Below are positions 1-8,941 of a DNA stretch of 64,000 bases, piece after piece (position 1 is the stretch's first letter; each line of letters starts with the position of its first letter). Where the stretch lies: positions 15,889-79,888 of the forward strand of contig CAZXSK010000008.1 of NCBI GenBank assembly GCA_964642855.1, written 5' to 3'. The notes under the pieces are model-generated. The model saw only the letters and a program-made list of their open reading frames with translations, did no database searches and was not told the origin of the DNA. The translations under genes and the position numbers were made by a program. Source of the stretch: CAZXSK01 sp964642855 (lineage in GTDB: Bacteria; Planctomycetota; Phycisphaerae; SM23-33).

Positions 1-1
1 T

Positions 2-103
2 CTGAGCCGTCAGCGTGACGGAATGCCCTTCGAAACCGTGCTGATCCTGATGCCGCGAGTGATCCCGGCCCGCGAGGCCATGGTACCTTCCACCATGGAG
101 TAA
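2..103 (+). CDS. C-terminal end of an unidentified protein (5' truncated)
   Basis: Only the last 33 codons are inside the window; the frame is open from base 2 to a TAA at 101-103. The visible end is hydrophobic then polar (…ETVLILMPRVIPAREAM…). It has a faint resemblance to the end of secretin or type II secretion proteins, which often finish with a 'vLvTPrii' strand, but this is too short to rely on. The histidine kinase begins 28 bases later on the same strand, so the two may be co-transcribed. Confidence 0.5.
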   Translation: MSRQRDGMPFETVLILMPRVIPAREAMVPSTME

Positions 104-131
104 GTTGTCCCCCTGAGCGTGCGACGAGACT

Positions 132-1241
132 ATGCCTGATCCGAACGAAACTCGATACCCTTCCTCACCCGACGAAACCACGTATCGCCGGATCGTGCAG
201 GCGGCACCCGCTGCGCTGATCGCGACGGATCGGCACCTGAGCATCCATACAGTCAATCAGGCCGCCCGGGACATTCTTCGAATCCCCCGGGGCGAACTGA
301 AAGGCACCTCGCTGCCGAACCTGCTGCCGGATAAGCATCGCCGGGGCGTGGAGCGGCTGGCGCGGCGCGTCTTGCAGGGAGACACCCAGCCACACTTTGA
401 GATCGAGCTGCCCGTCCCCGACGGTGAGAGCAGATATCTGAATGTGGTTATGGGACCACTTGAGCCCAAGCCGGACGGACCTACCGAAGGCGTGATTTTC
501 TCGTTCATCGACCAATCCCAGATCCATCGCCATACCGAGCTGCGTGCCCAGCGCGAACGCATGCACTCGCTCAGCACTCTGGCTGCCGGCGTAGCCCACC
601 ACTTCAATAACATCCTGGGCGGGGTCGGAACATTCGTGGACTACGCACTGACGAGCATGGATTTCGTAGCCATGAAACGGGCCCTGCAGATGACCGCCGA
701 AGCCGTTTCCCGCGCTTCGGAGATCACCCAGTCACTGCTGAGCTTTTCCGAGCACCCGACCCATCGCCATGACCTGGCCGACCTGACGGAAGTGATCCTG
801 ACGTTTGCCCATCTCGTGGAAGGCCCGCTGGAGGAGAAGGGCATTCGGTTCAACCTCGACCTCAAGCCCGTGCCGATCGTGGAGGTCGAAACCCACCGCA
901 TGCACCAGGTGCTGGGCAATCTTCTCTCCAACGCCGAACAGGCCATGCCGGACGGGGGCAAGATCAAGCTGTCTCTCGACCGGACAGACGGCGAGGTGAT
1001 CCTGAAGTTCTCCGATACGGGTACAGGGATCGACCCCAGGAACCTGCCCATGGTATTCGAACCGTTCTACACAACGCACGGGCTACACGCCGGGGGCAAC
1101 CAGGTCAACGCCGGACTCGGGCTCTCTGTGGTGCATGGCATCGTGCTGGAGATGGGCGGGCACATCGGCGTCGAGTCCACGCCAGGCGAGGGCACGACGT
1201 TCACCATCCGCCTGCCGGACCAGACCCCGGATGCCCCGTAG
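132..1241 (+). CDS. PAS-domain sensor histidine kinase (NtrB-like)
   Basis: A 369-residue cytoplasmic kinase with no membrane segment. Residues about 18-130 form a PAS sensor domain. Residues about 140-205 are a HisKA-type dimerisation domain with the phospho-acceptor in GVAHHFNN (His156). Residues about 255-365 are the ATP-binding domain, with an N box (NLLSNAEQAM), a G1 box (DTGTGID), an F box (FEPFYTT) and a G2 box (GLGLSVVHG). The layout matches NtrB/AtoS-type kinases that phosphorylate sigma-54 response regulators. No response regulator is in the window, so the partner is unknown; it could lie upstream with the truncated gene. It converges with lptB. Confidence 0.9.
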   Translation: MPDPNETRYPSSPDETTYRRIVQAAPAALIATDRHLSIHTVNQAARDILRIPRGELKGTSLPNLLPDKHRRGVERLARRVLQGDTQPHFEIELPVPDGESRYLNVVMGPLEPKPDGPTEGVIFSFIDQSQIHRHTELRAQRERMHSLSTLAAGVAHHFNNILGGVGTFVDYALTSMDFVAMKRALQMTAEAVSRASEITQSLLSFSEHPTHRHDLADLTEVILTFAHLVEGPLEEKGIRFNLDLKPVPIVEVETHRMHQVLGNLLSNAEQAMPDGGKIKLSLDRTDGEVILKFSDTGTGIDPRNLPMVFEPFYTTHGLHAGGNQVNAGLGLSVVHGIVLEMGGHIGVESTPGEGTTFTIRLPDQTPDAP

Positions 1242-1260
1242 GACCCCTGGAGAATCATGC

Positions 1261-1279
1261 CCGGGCGCACCCAGCCCGG
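1261..1279. terminator. Hairpin between convergent genes
   Basis: A perfect 6-bp inverted repeat CCGGGC/GCCCGG with a 7-base loop lies between the stop codons of the histidine kinase and lptB. No clear T-tract follows on either strand, so a terminator role is only inferred from its position between convergent genes. Confidence 0.35.
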
Positions 1280-1280
1280 A

Positions 1281-2045
1281 TCAACGCTCCGCCCGGTCCA
1301 TCGCGGGCTTCCTGTCGAACTCGTCGCCACGGAACGTCTGCCCCAGATAGGTCTTGCGGACCATCTCGTCGTTGATCAGCTCGCGCGGGGCTCCCTCGCG
1401 GAGAATCTTGCCGTCATCGAGGATGTAGGACCGATCGGTGACCGTCAGCGTCTCGCGAACGTTGTGATCGGTCAGCAGGATGCTGATCCCGCGGTCCTTC
1501 AGGCCTCGGATCTCGCGCTGGAGATCCTCGACGGCAATCGGGTCCACGCCGGAGAACGGCTCGTCGAGCAGAATCATCGTGGGGTTGGTTACCAAGGCCC
1601 GGGCGATCTCGAGCTTTCGTCGCTCGCCGCCGGAGAGCGTCCGCGCCAGCTGGTCCCGCTGGACGGTCAGCCCGAACTGGTCGAGCAGCGCGTGGCATCT
1701 CTCGTTACGGACGCGACGCGGAAGGGGCATGGTCTCCATGATCGCAAGGATATTCTCCCGGACCGTCAGCCGCTGGAAGATACTGGGCTCCTGGGAGAGG
1801 TACCCCATGCCGCGACGGGCCCGCTTGTACATGGGCATGCGGGTCACTTCCACGCCGTCGAAGATCACCCGCCCGTCCTCGGGAGTAACCATGCCAATGG
1901 TCATGCGGAAGGTAGTGGTCTTGCCCGCGCCGTTCCTGCCGAGCAGCCCCACGATTTCGCCTTGGCTTACGGTGATCGACACGTGGTCAACAACCGTCCT
2001 GCCGCTGTACTTCTTGACGAGATTCTGCGCTTCCAGAAGTATCAT
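1281..2045 (-). CDS. lptB: Lipopolysaccharide export ABC transporter ATP-binding protein LptB
   Basis: ATPase of the LptB2FGC complex, which extracts LPS from the inner membrane and drives it along the Lpt bridge. All ABC motifs are present: Walker A GRNGAGKTTT, signature LSGGERRKLEIARAL, Walker B MILLDEPFSGVDP and an H-loop in LLTDHNVRE. The reading frame is open to 2210, but the ATG at 2045 gives 254 residues, close to the usual LptB length. It has a GGAG five bases upstream and starts directly at the conserved LEAQNLVKKY strand. LptA/LptC genes, often adjacent elsewhere, are not here. Its presence implies an outer membrane with LPS. Confidence 0.93.
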   Translation of the reverse strand: MILLEAQNLVKKYSGRTVVDHVSITVSQGEIVGLLGRNGAGKTTTFRMTIGMVTPEDGRVIFDGVEVTRMPMYKRARRGMGYLSQEPSIFQRLTVRENILAIMETMPLPRRVRNERCHALLDQFGLTVQRDQLARTLSGGERRKLEIARALVTNPTMILLDEPFSGVDPIAVEDLQREIRGLKDRGISILLTDHNVRETLTVTDRSYILDDGKILREGAPRELINDEMVRKTYLGQTFRGDEFDRKPAMDRAER

Positions 2046-2419
2046 CTGCACTCCATCGGCGACAGGAAGCCCTGCCTGCCTCATTGTGGATAACTCGTGG
2101 AAAACCTCTCCCGTTGTGATCGATAGGGGATTCCACCCATCGCGGGCCGCAGAATTCCGGGAGATGCCCCCACCTCTCGGCGTCCGACCCCGCAGTTGGT
2201 CGACCTCCAACCGGGTTCAGATAACCTGATTTTGGAACATGTATTGCGCTTTTTCCGCCCGAGGGCCCTGCTGAACGACATGATCCTGCACCCACATTCC
2301 TCGATCACGTCTTGACTGCCAGCTTCCATCCAGCCTGAACAACCTGCTCTGCCTCGGAAATGTTGATAACTGTCGCAAAGGTCTGCTTGCCGTGTCGCAC
2401 CGCGCGTGATGCATACCGG
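2046..2419. other. Non-coding interval between lptB and lepB
   Basis: About 370 bases with no convincing gene. Both flanking genes read leftward, so this must hold the lptB 5' region and the lepB 3' region. No strong promoter or terminator was recognised. A DnaA-box-like 9-mer is present near 2084-2092 but is isolated. Confidence 0.5.
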
Positions 2420-4288
2420 TCACCGGATCAGCCTCATGTCCCCGACATTCGGAACAAGCGACAGATTCGTCAGCACGGGCAACTGGTACCCCGCCGGCCA
2501 GTACACGAAGAAAGCTTTTCCGAGCATGTTGTACCGGGGTACGGTGCCCAGCTTGTATTGCGGAACGGGCTTGCCGCTGTCGGTGCGAACAAACTGACCG
2601 TCATCGGTCTTGAACAGCCGAAGGGTCGGAGACGCCTTCCGCCACTGCCTGCAGTCATGGCTCTGGGGGCTGTTGTCACCAAGAACGAAGAACTCGTCGA
2701 GGTCGGGATCCTCTCCTTCCCCCGCTTTGCGCAGGCGAACGGGGTTTCCGGTAGTGCCCCACCCAGGCTGGCCACTGCTGACGTCCAGCACGTCCTGGGC
2801 GTACTTCAGCAGGGGTGCCGACCCTTCAGCATCACCGGAGATCGTCGGGCTGGTGTAGTACACGTCCCGGTCCAGCCGTACGTGATTCACCTCCAGCGAT
2901 CCACCTTTGGCGGCAATGCTCACCCGCGGGACGGGAATGGCCTCCTGTTGCTGCTGGACGCGCCGGACAAGCTGGTGGAGAGCCGCGTAATCGTCCAGCA
3001 CGAGCTTTCCCCCTGTGGCGAGCTGCTGCCGATCGGTATTGGCAAGCACCTCCCTGCCGTCTACCCGCAGGGACAGCCTGAAGTCCACGTACGCCAGCTC
3101 CACGGCTACCCCCCTGCCGGTCGACAATCGACCGAGATCGGCCATGGGCCCCCACTGGACCCACGCCCCACCCGTGATCTCCGGATTGCGGTACATCAGC
3201 ACCGCCTTGCCGTCGGTCGATACGTCGCCGCGGAACTGGTGACCGAAACTGGTCAGCCCCAGCTGCAGCGTACCATCGCTCTCGCCAGGCCAGAGCACGA
3301 CCGAGAGCTTAAGATCGCTGACGATATCCACATCCTGGTCGATCTGGGCGTCCTCGCTGCCCGGCCCGCGCTGGATGTTGTACCCGTAATGGGGCCTGAA
3401 CATCCTTCGCGTGGCGTCTTCGATATCCTCTTCTATCTCCCGCGACTGCTCGAGAGAACGTCCTTCCCGCGGGGGCCAGGTGAGCTTGAGAGCCAGCTCG
3501 GCATACCTTCCGCCCTTAAACCGGAACCTGCGTCCACCTTCGAGGTCCAGCTGCCATTGAGAGGCATCGGTCTGCCGGCTGGGTTGCCATGCGGGGATGA
3601 ACGATCGCCTGCCGTCCGGGGCAGCGCTGTGGACCGCGGGGCTGGGCTGGTAGTCGTTGTCGAACACGACCTGCCACATTGCTTCTTGCGCCTTGGGCGG
3701 CTTCCGGCGGACCCGGAACTCGGTTTCCCCGGCGGCATAGTTGCGCACGAAGATGTCGCCGTGAACAATCTCGATGTCCTCGCCGGGCAGGCCGATCAGA
3801 CGCTTGATGTAGTTCTCGCGATTGTTCTGGGGGTTCTTGAAGACCACCACGTCCCAGGGTTTGGGCTTGCCCAGATGATAGAGGTACTTCATCACCAATA
3901 CCTGGTCACCCCGGGAAGGCGGGATGTCGCTGCGATGCACATGGAACAGTCCGCAGGACGGGCAGCGTGCCCCGCCGGCGACGGCGGAGAGACTCACCGC
4001 CCCCTCCCTGCTCTTGGGGACGCCGTAATCGTAATCCCTGCCACAGGAGGAGCAACGCAGCTGCCAGTGGGCACCCATCAGTCTCGGAGCCATGGACCCC
4101 GTCGGGATCACGAAGGCCTCGATGAGAAACGCGCGCAGCACGAACGCCAGCACAATCGCCACCCAGATGCTTTCGACGGTGTCGCGAATGCCGGCCAGTT
4201 CGCTTGCCTGAACGTCGGAGTTTCTTCTCATAGGCTCGATACGATAGTCGTTTCCGAAGGGGTCGCCAAGGGTCAATCCAGAATTCAT
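2420..4288 (-). CDS. lepB: Signal peptidase I with zinc ribbon and very large insertion
   Basis: Type I signal peptidase, which removes signal peptides on the outer face of the inner membrane. One N-terminal membrane segment (about 38-58) precedes the catalytic serine in PTGSMAPRL (Ser65). The general-base lysine lies in NYIKRLIGLPGE (Lys162) and the late conserved box FVLGDNSPQSHD is near residue 567. Two features are unusual. A CxxC…CxxC zinc-ribbon-like pair (Cys79, 82, 109, 112) sits between the serine and the lysine. About 350 residues of beta-rich, LamG/concanavalin-like sequence are inserted before the terminal box. The 622-residue length is roughly twice the common bacterial enzyme. 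ATG 4288 was chosen because residues further upstream do not look like protein. Confidence 0.88.
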   Translation of the reverse strand: MNSGLTLGDPFGNDYRIEPMRRNSDVQASELAGIRDTVESIWVAIVLAFVLRAFLIEAFVIPTGSMAPRLMGAHWQLRCSSCGRDYDYGVPKSREGAVSLSAVAGGARCPSCGLFHVHRSDIPPSRGDQVLVMKYLYHLGKPKPWDVVVFKNPQNNRENYIKRLIGLPGEDIEIVHGDIFVRNYAAGETEFRVRRKPPKAQEAMWQVVFDNDYQPSPAVHSAAPDGRRSFIPAWQPSRQTDASQWQLDLEGGRRFRFKGGRYAELALKLTWPPREGRSLEQSREIEEDIEDATRRMFRPHYGYNIQRGPGSEDAQIDQDVDIVSDLKLSVVLWPGESDGTLQLGLTSFGHQFRGDVSTDGKAVLMYRNPEITGGAWVQWGPMADLGRLSTGRGVAVELAYVDFRLSLRVDGREVLANTDRQQLATGGKLVLDDYAALHQLVRRVQQQQEAIPVPRVSIAAKGGSLEVNHVRLDRDVYYTSPTISGDAEGSAPLLKYAQDVLDVSSGQPGWGTTGNPVRLRKAGEGEDPDLDEFFVLGDNSPQSHDCRQWRKASPTLRLFKTDDGQFVRTDSGKPVPQYKLGTVPRYNMLGKAFFVYWPAGYQLPVLTNLSLVPNVGDMRLIR

Positions 4289-4404
4289 TCGGCGCCCGAA
4301 GCTGAAGAGTTCGCGCCCGCAACGGTTCATTGACCAAGCCGGTGCGACGTGGTACACCTTGCCACCTGCAACCGACTCTTCGAGCCTTTCGCAGGAGACG
4401 ATAC

Positions 4405-4923
4405 ATGGACCGCAGCACGCTCGCCGCCCGGATCAAGGAGGTCTCGTACCTCGAAGGAGACTTCGTCCTCCGGTCCGGCAAACGCAGCAAGTACTACCTC
4501 GACAAGTACCTCTTCGAGACCCAGCCGGATATCCTGGCGGAGCTGGGCAAGCTGTTCGCCCCCTACGCCGACGACGTGGACCTCATCGCTGGCCCGGAGC
4601 TGGGGGCGGTTTCGCTGGCCGCAGCTACGTCGATGGCCTGTGGCAAGCCCTTTGCCATCGTCCGCAAGGCCACGAAAGATTACGGCACGAGCAAGCTGAT
4701 CGAGGGGACGCCCGTCGGGGGCAAACGCGTGCTGCTGGTGGAGGACATCGGCACCACGGCGGGTGCAGCTCTGGAGGCCGCAGAGACCCTCGCCAAGGCC
4801 GGGGCCACCGTCGCTCGCCTGGTCTTCGTCATTGACCGCATGCAGGGCGCGCAGGAGAACGTCGAATCGGCGGGGCTTGAATTCCACGCCCTGTTCAACA
4901 AGCAGGATCTGGGTATCCAGTAG
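4405..4923 (+). CDS. pyrE: Orotate phosphoribosyltransferase
   Basis: Transfers the phosphoribosyl group of PRPP to orotate, giving OMP in de novo pyrimidine synthesis. The 172-residue protein has the PRTase PRPP-binding loop VLLVEDIGTTAGAA (about 108-121), an upstream orotate-binding strand (YYLDKY) and the PELGAV turn. ATG 4405 is chosen over an earlier in-frame codon because AGGAG lies 10 bases upstream and the protein then begins at the usual helix. It is divergent from lepB across 116 bases, and a hairpin terminator follows it. Confidence 0.93.
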   Translation: MDRSTLAARIKEVSYLEGDFVLRSGKRSKYYLDKYLFETQPDILAELGKLFAPYADDVDLIAGPELGAVSLAAATSMACGKPFAIVRKATKDYGTSKLIEGTPVGGKRVLLVEDIGTTAGAALEAAETLAKAGATVARLVFVIDRMQGAQENVESAGLEFHALFNKQDLGIQ

Positions 4924-4943
4924 CCCGACATGGGCGCAGACAA

Positions 4944-4976
4944 CGGGCCGATCCTGCTGGGACCGGCCCGGTTTCG
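4944..4976 (+). terminator. Rho-independent-like terminator after pyrE
   Basis: A perfect 7-bp stem CGGGCCG/CGGCCCG with a 13-base loop is followed by GTTTCGTC. It lies between the convergent pyrE and parvulin genes. The T-tract is short, so termination strength is uncertain. Confidence 0.5.
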
Positions 4977-4996
4977 TCATCGTGGTTCGCTTGGAA

Positions 4997-5980
4997 CTAA
5001 GGGGTCTTGATCGGGCAGGAGTCCAGCGCCTGGCTGGCGATCTTCCGCTCCAGCTGGCTTCGGATCCCCTCACGGGCGAGCATGCGGTTTCTTGGTGTCA
5101 TCTCGACTTTCACCTCGCCCTCGCTGCGGTCTTCGACCAGGATCAGATGATAGCCGAACTGCGTGCGGACAATGTCGCTGATCTTCCCCTTCTCGGTGCC
5201 CAGCGCAGCCTTGGTGAACAGCAGGTCCATCTGGCCGCCGTAACGGATCTCGCCCAGCTTGCCTCCCTCGGCCGATGAGCCGCAGTCGGAATGCAGGGTG
5301 GCTGCCTGTTCGAAGGTCGCCTTGCCTTCCCGCAGAGCCACCGCGATCTTCGCGATCTTGCCCAACGCCAGCTTCTGGGTTTCGGTCGGGTCGGTGTAGT
5401 CGCACTTGAGAAGAATGTGCCGAACCGTCACGGTCGTACCGTCGAAGCAGTGCGGGTTGTCCTTGACGAAAGACTCCACGGCGTTGGCGTCGATCGCTTT
5501 CTCAGCATACTTGGCCATCATCAGGTTGGTTCGGATCGTCTCGTCGGTCTCGCTTTGCAGCGCGAGCACCAACTCGGGGTCGTACTGTCCCTGACTCAGG
5601 GCTGCCACCGCCTGGCTGAACCCTTTGCGATAGGCGGCGACTTCTTCGTCACTGATCGACACCTTCCTGGCGGCAAGGAAACGCTGCCGGAGCTTGGTCA
5701 TCACCCAGTAATCCACCGTCTGCTCGCGGAACGTAGCCACCTGGTAGGCCGGGAACGACTGGGGCAGACGCTCGACCATTTCGTCGACCTCGGCCTTGCT
5801 GATCTCCTCCTTGCCGACTGTCACGAGCACCGGCGATGCGTCCTGGTTGTTGGGGTCGGCGGCGTTAGCATCGGCCTTGAGGGCGTCAACCGGGGCGTTG
5901 GGATCCTCGCCGTATGCTAGTGATCCTGCCAGCAGCAAGACCGCCACCAGCGTCGGAAGGGGCCAGAATATCTTTCTCAC
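4997..5980 (-). CDS. Periplasmic parvulin-type peptidyl-prolyl isomerase (PpiC/SurA-like)
   Basis: Secreted folding factor that isomerises X-Pro bonds in exported proteins. The GTG at 5980 has a near-perfect AGGAGG seven bases upstream and is followed directly by a signal peptide (basic start, LPTLVAVLLLAGSLAYG). An N-terminal chaperone-like helical region follows. The parvulin domain covers about 190-300 and includes VRHILLKC, the GGKLGEIRYGGQMDLLF stretch and FGYHLILVEDR. The protein has 327 residues. Its probable role is outer-membrane or periplasmic protein folding; gmhA lies upstream on the same strand, 94 bases away. Confidence 0.88.
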   Translation of the reverse strand: MRKIFWPLPTLVAVLLLAGSLAYGEDPNAPVDALKADANAADPNNQDASPVLVTVGKEEISKAEVDEMVERLPQSFPAYQVATFREQTVDYWVMTKLRQRFLAARKVSISDEEVAAYRKGFSQAVAALSQGQYDPELVLALQSETDETIRTNLMMAKYAEKAIDANAVESFVKDNPHCFDGTTVTVRHILLKCDYTDPTETQKLALGKIAKIAVALREGKATFEQAATLHSDCGSSAEGGKLGEIRYGGQMDLLFTKAALGTEKGKISDIVRTQFGYHLILVEDRSEGEVKVEMTPRNRMLAREGIRSQLERKIASQALDSCPIKTP

Positions 5981-6074
5981 GTCAAGCCTCCTGAGGGGGT
6001 TAGATACCATCGGACTGCACATTGGACACGCATTGGGCGTGGAGGTTTCGCAAAAACCGAGGCTGCATCGGTCG

Positions 6075-6647
6075 TCAGTCCTCGGCGAATTCCCGCTCCA
6101 CGAGCTCGCAGAGGGTGTGGTACAGAAAAGCATGGACTTCCTGGATCCGGGGAGAGAGCTCGGAATCCACGTCCAGAAGCACCTCGGCCAGCGGGCCACA
6201 CTTCCCTCCGCCTCGACCCGTGAACACGATCGTCCGCATGCCGCGATCCCGCGCCGCAGCGAGTGCGGCGACCACATTGGCAGAGTTGCCCGAGGTGCTC
6301 AGCGCGATCGCGACGTCGCCGTCCCGGCCGCATGCCTCGATCTGCCGGACGAAAACCTTCTGGAAGTCGTAATCATTGGGCACGGCGGTGAGAATCGAGG
6401 TGTCGGTGGTCAGGGCGAACGCCCGCAGGGCCTTGCGCTGCTTGAGGAACCGCCCGACCAGTTCGCAGGCGATGTGCTGTGAATCGGCGGCCGATCCGCC
6501 GTTGCCGAACACGTAGACCGTTCCCCCGCCGCGGTAGGATTCGATCACGACGCGGGCAGCCTCGACCAGCGGGCCCGCGAGGCGTTTCTCGGCCTCTGCG
6601 AGGACTGCCTGACACTGCCTGAACCTGTCCCTGACGATCTCTTCCAT
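6075..6647 (-). CDS. gmhA: Phosphoheptose isomerase (sedoheptulose-7-phosphate isomerase)
   Basis: Converts sedoheptulose 7-phosphate to D-glycero-D-manno-heptose 7-phosphate, the first step of the ADP-heptose pathway for LPS inner core. SIS-domain motifs are clear: FGNGGSAADSQHIACELVGR and IALSTSGNSANV, with the Zn/active-site region near the C-terminus (EVHAFLYHTLCELVE). The ATG at 6647 has AGGAG six bases upstream and gives 190 residues, the usual size. It supports an LPS-bearing outer membrane, as does lptB. Confidence 0.92.
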   Translation of the reverse strand: MEEIVRDRFRQCQAVLAEAEKRLAGPLVEAARVVIESYRGGGTVYVFGNGGSAADSQHIACELVGRFLKQRKALRAFALTTDTSILTAVPNDYDFQKVFVRQIEACGRDGDVAIALSTSGNSANVVAALAAARDRGMRTIVFTGRGGGKCGPLAEVLLDVDSELSPRIQEVHAFLYHTLCELVEREFAED

Positions 6648-6841
6648 GTCTCTCCTGCGATCCAAATCGAGCAACGGGCCGGTGCGCGAGGGGGATCATA
6701 CCGGACGCGGAGAGCAAAAGAAACCGCAATCGAAGGCTGCCTCTGCCGATGGACATGAACGGTAGGGGTCGCAATACGCGATGCCGGAAAGTACACTGGA
6801 TCGGCCATGTCCGAAGTCCGAGCCTTGCCAACGAGGAGAGC

Positions 6842-7345
6842 ATGAGCGAAGAGCAGAGCAAGACATCGAAAGCCGAAGGCGATACGAACCGATCCAGCCG
6901 GGACAAATGGATCAAACTTGCCTTTGCGCTGACTGCGCTGGTGGTGATCATCCTGGTGTACTTCAACCAGAAGAAGCCCGCGACGGTTCCGGAAGGCTGG
7001 TCGCGCGACCTGCCTGCCGCCCTCGCCAAGGCCAAGGCGGAAGATCGCCGCGTGCTGGTGATTTTCGACTCATCACCGCCAAGTCAGACTGCCAAGCAGA
7101 TGCTCAACATCACGCTGAATCGAAGCCAGAACACCGAGGCCATCGAGAAAGGCGGATTCATTCCCGTGATGGTGGACTACAGTCCGCAACTGGGCGAGGA
7201 GTACATTCTTCGCGTGGAGGACCTGCCCGTCACCTTGATCCTCGACCCCAACGGCGTGGAGCTCAACCGCCGCACTGGGTACATCGGAGAGGTCCCATTC
7301 CGCGAAGGCTTCCTGACACTCAAGGAGATCCAGAAGCCGAAGTAG
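6842..7345 (+). CDS. Membrane-anchored thioredoxin-fold protein lacking the CxxC motif
   Basis: A 167-residue protein with a charged N-terminus, one membrane helix (about 24-41) and a thioredoxin-like domain outside it. Thioredoxin landmarks are present: the strand VLVIFDSS and a cis-proline-like LPVTLILDPNG. The position expected to hold the catalytic CxxC reads SPPS, and the domain has no cysteine there, so classical thiol-disulfide exchange is unlikely. ATG 6842 follows GAGGAG. It stands alone, divergent from gmhA and convergent with the membrane protein at 7402. The function is unknown; a structural, chaperone or binding role is inferred. Confidence 0.78.
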   Translation: MSEEQSKTSKAEGDTNRSSRDKWIKLAFALTALVVIILVYFNQKKPATVPEGWSRDLPAALAKAKAEDRRVLVIFDSSPPSQTAKQMLNITLNRSQNTEAIEKGGFIPVMVDYSPQLGEEYILRVEDLPVTLILDPNGVELNRRTGYIGEVPFREGFLTLKEIQKPK

Positions 7346-7401
7346 CTCCGCAAGCCGGCTCGCAGCGCGATGGATGGCGCAAAGCCCCTGTCAGCCGAAA
7401 G

Positions 7402-8928
7402 TCAATCGCCCCGATTCCGAACGTCGACCCGCCACAGCAGAGAGTTCGGGTCGGGCCTGACGAAATGCACCCGGCCTTGTGGGAAGTCCGGGACCTTGCT
7501 CTTGCTTCGCGAAGCGACGTACAGGGGTCTGTCCAAGGGCACGTCGTCGTGCGTCATCGAATCGGGCTCCCAGACGAAAAGAGCAACATCCCGGCCAAGC
7601 GATTCCCGACGCTGCACCCAGAACACAGGCCAGGCTGCCGTATTGTCCAGCAGCAGCCTCGACCCCGATGGCGCTTCACGAAGCAGTCCGCGAGCCCACC
7701 GGCCTGCAGAATCCTCATTGTGCTTCCAGGGCACGAGCCAGTAACGAAGCGAGTCTCGATAGACCAGGTCGCGCCTGCCTACCTCGCCCAGCCCCGCTTT
7801 GCGCCACGCCCAAGGGGCCGCCGCATAGACAACCGGGGTCCATAGCACGGTCAGCCCGGCGATTGCGAGCAACCACCTTCGTCTGCCGTCCCGGGTCAGA
7901 CGGTCCAGGCCCATGGCTGCCATCAGGGTCAGCATCGCATAGGTGGGGAGAAAGAACATGAACTGGTCGGGCACCTGGTAACGAACCGCGAAGGCGAAGT
8001 GAGCGCACAACAGGTATCCGAAGGCAACGGCCAGCGAGCGAGGTACTTCCCTGCGCAGCACGACAACACCGACCAGAGCCGCCGGCAGGACAAAGTTCGG
8101 GAAGTTCATGACAACGTACATCGGCCCCATGCGCAGCGCTCGCATCGATCCGACCAGAACGCTGTCCTGCCAGATCGCTCCGAAAAGCGCACCCCGCAAC
8201 GCCTCCACAAAGCCGATTTCCACGGCCTGCTGGATGACCAGCGCAATCCACAGCGAAGCGCCAATGCACCACGCCACAACAAAACCGACGACCGTCCACC
8301 ACGGAACACGACGGCGACACGACAGCGCAATCGCTCCTACCCCGTAGGCCGGCAACGAGAGCAACGCAAGATTATGTGTTGAAAGGCCTACTCCGTTAAG
8401 CAGGCCGAGCAACAGAACCCAGCGTGCCCGAGGTCGACGCACGAGCGTAAGCAATACGTGCAGCTCAAGTGTGAACACCGCCAGAAAAACAGCCTGACTC
8501 TCCAGGATCGTGCCCAGCCACCACAGCGTTTGCCCGAACCCCAGAGCCGCTGCCGAGATCAGTGCAATGCCCGGCCTGCGAGGGCGTAGACGCAGGATCA
8601 GCGAGGAAATGTTGGCCACCGAGAGTGCAGCGAACAGGCTGGAAACAAGATTCAGGCGATAGCTCAGCGAACCGAAAGGCAGGAGACTCGCCGCCTTACC
8701 CAACAGAATAAGAGTCGGATGGGCACAACTGACGCCCAACCAGCCATGGAGGTCCAGATCCAGCACCCGAAGCCCGAAGATGCCGCTGTCCTGCCAGGCC
8801 GGGCCCCGCTGGGCCGTAGCCGCATACAGCACGGAAAACACGGCGAAAACTCCCGCGTAAAGAGGCAACAGCCCGCGCCGAGACGGCTTACAGAGCTCGA
8901 TTTTGCCTTTCACGTCGGATTCCGCCAT
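7402..8928 (-). CDS. Polytopic membrane protein, DUF2723/PMT-like glycosyltransferase (paralog A)
   Basis: A 508-residue integral membrane protein with about ten hydrophobic helices and a soluble C-terminal domain. An early loop WQDSG…, a later HP pair, the WWLGTI…E stretch and RYQVPDQFMFFLP resemble the GT-C/DUF2723 superfamily, which uses polyprenyl-linked sugars. It is clearly homologous to the protein at 10091-11659: both share WQDSG, WWLGTI, the VPDQF box and RYWLVPWKH. It begins 13 bases after the epimerase stop, so they form one transcription unit. The acceptor and donor are not known. Confidence 0.75.
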   Translation of the reverse strand: MAESDVKGKIELCKPSRRGLLPLYAGVFAVFSVLYAATAQRGPAWQDSGIFGLRVLDLDLHGWLGVSCAHPTLILLGKAASLLPFGSLSYRLNLVSSLFAALSVANISSLILRLRPRRPGIALISAAALGFGQTLWWLGTILESQAVFLAVFTLELHVLLTLVRRPRARWVLLLGLLNGVGLSTHNLALLSLPAYGVGAIALSCRRRVPWWTVVGFVVAWCIGASLWIALVIQQAVEIGFVEALRGALFGAIWQDSVLVGSMRALRMGPMYVVMNFPNFVLPAALVGVVVLRREVPRSLAVAFGYLLCAHFAFAVRYQVPDQFMFFLPTYAMLTLMAAMGLDRLTRDGRRRWLLAIAGLTVLWTPVVYAAAPWAWRKAGLGEVGRRDLVYRDSLRYWLVPWKHNEDSAGRWARGLLREAPSGSRLLLDNTAAWPVFWVQRRESLGRDVALFVWEPDSMTHDDVPLDRPLYVASRSKSKVPDFPQGRVHFVRPDPNSLLWRVDVRNRGD

Positions 8929-8941
8929 GGGGACGCCTACC

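Noticed and set aside
2084..2092. A perfect DnaA-box-like TTATCCACA (minus strand), with similar TTATCAACA-type sites near 2363 and 15790
   Set aside because: Single scattered 9-mers are expected by chance in 64 kb; there is no cluster, AT-rich unwinding element or dnaA/dnaN context to support an origin.
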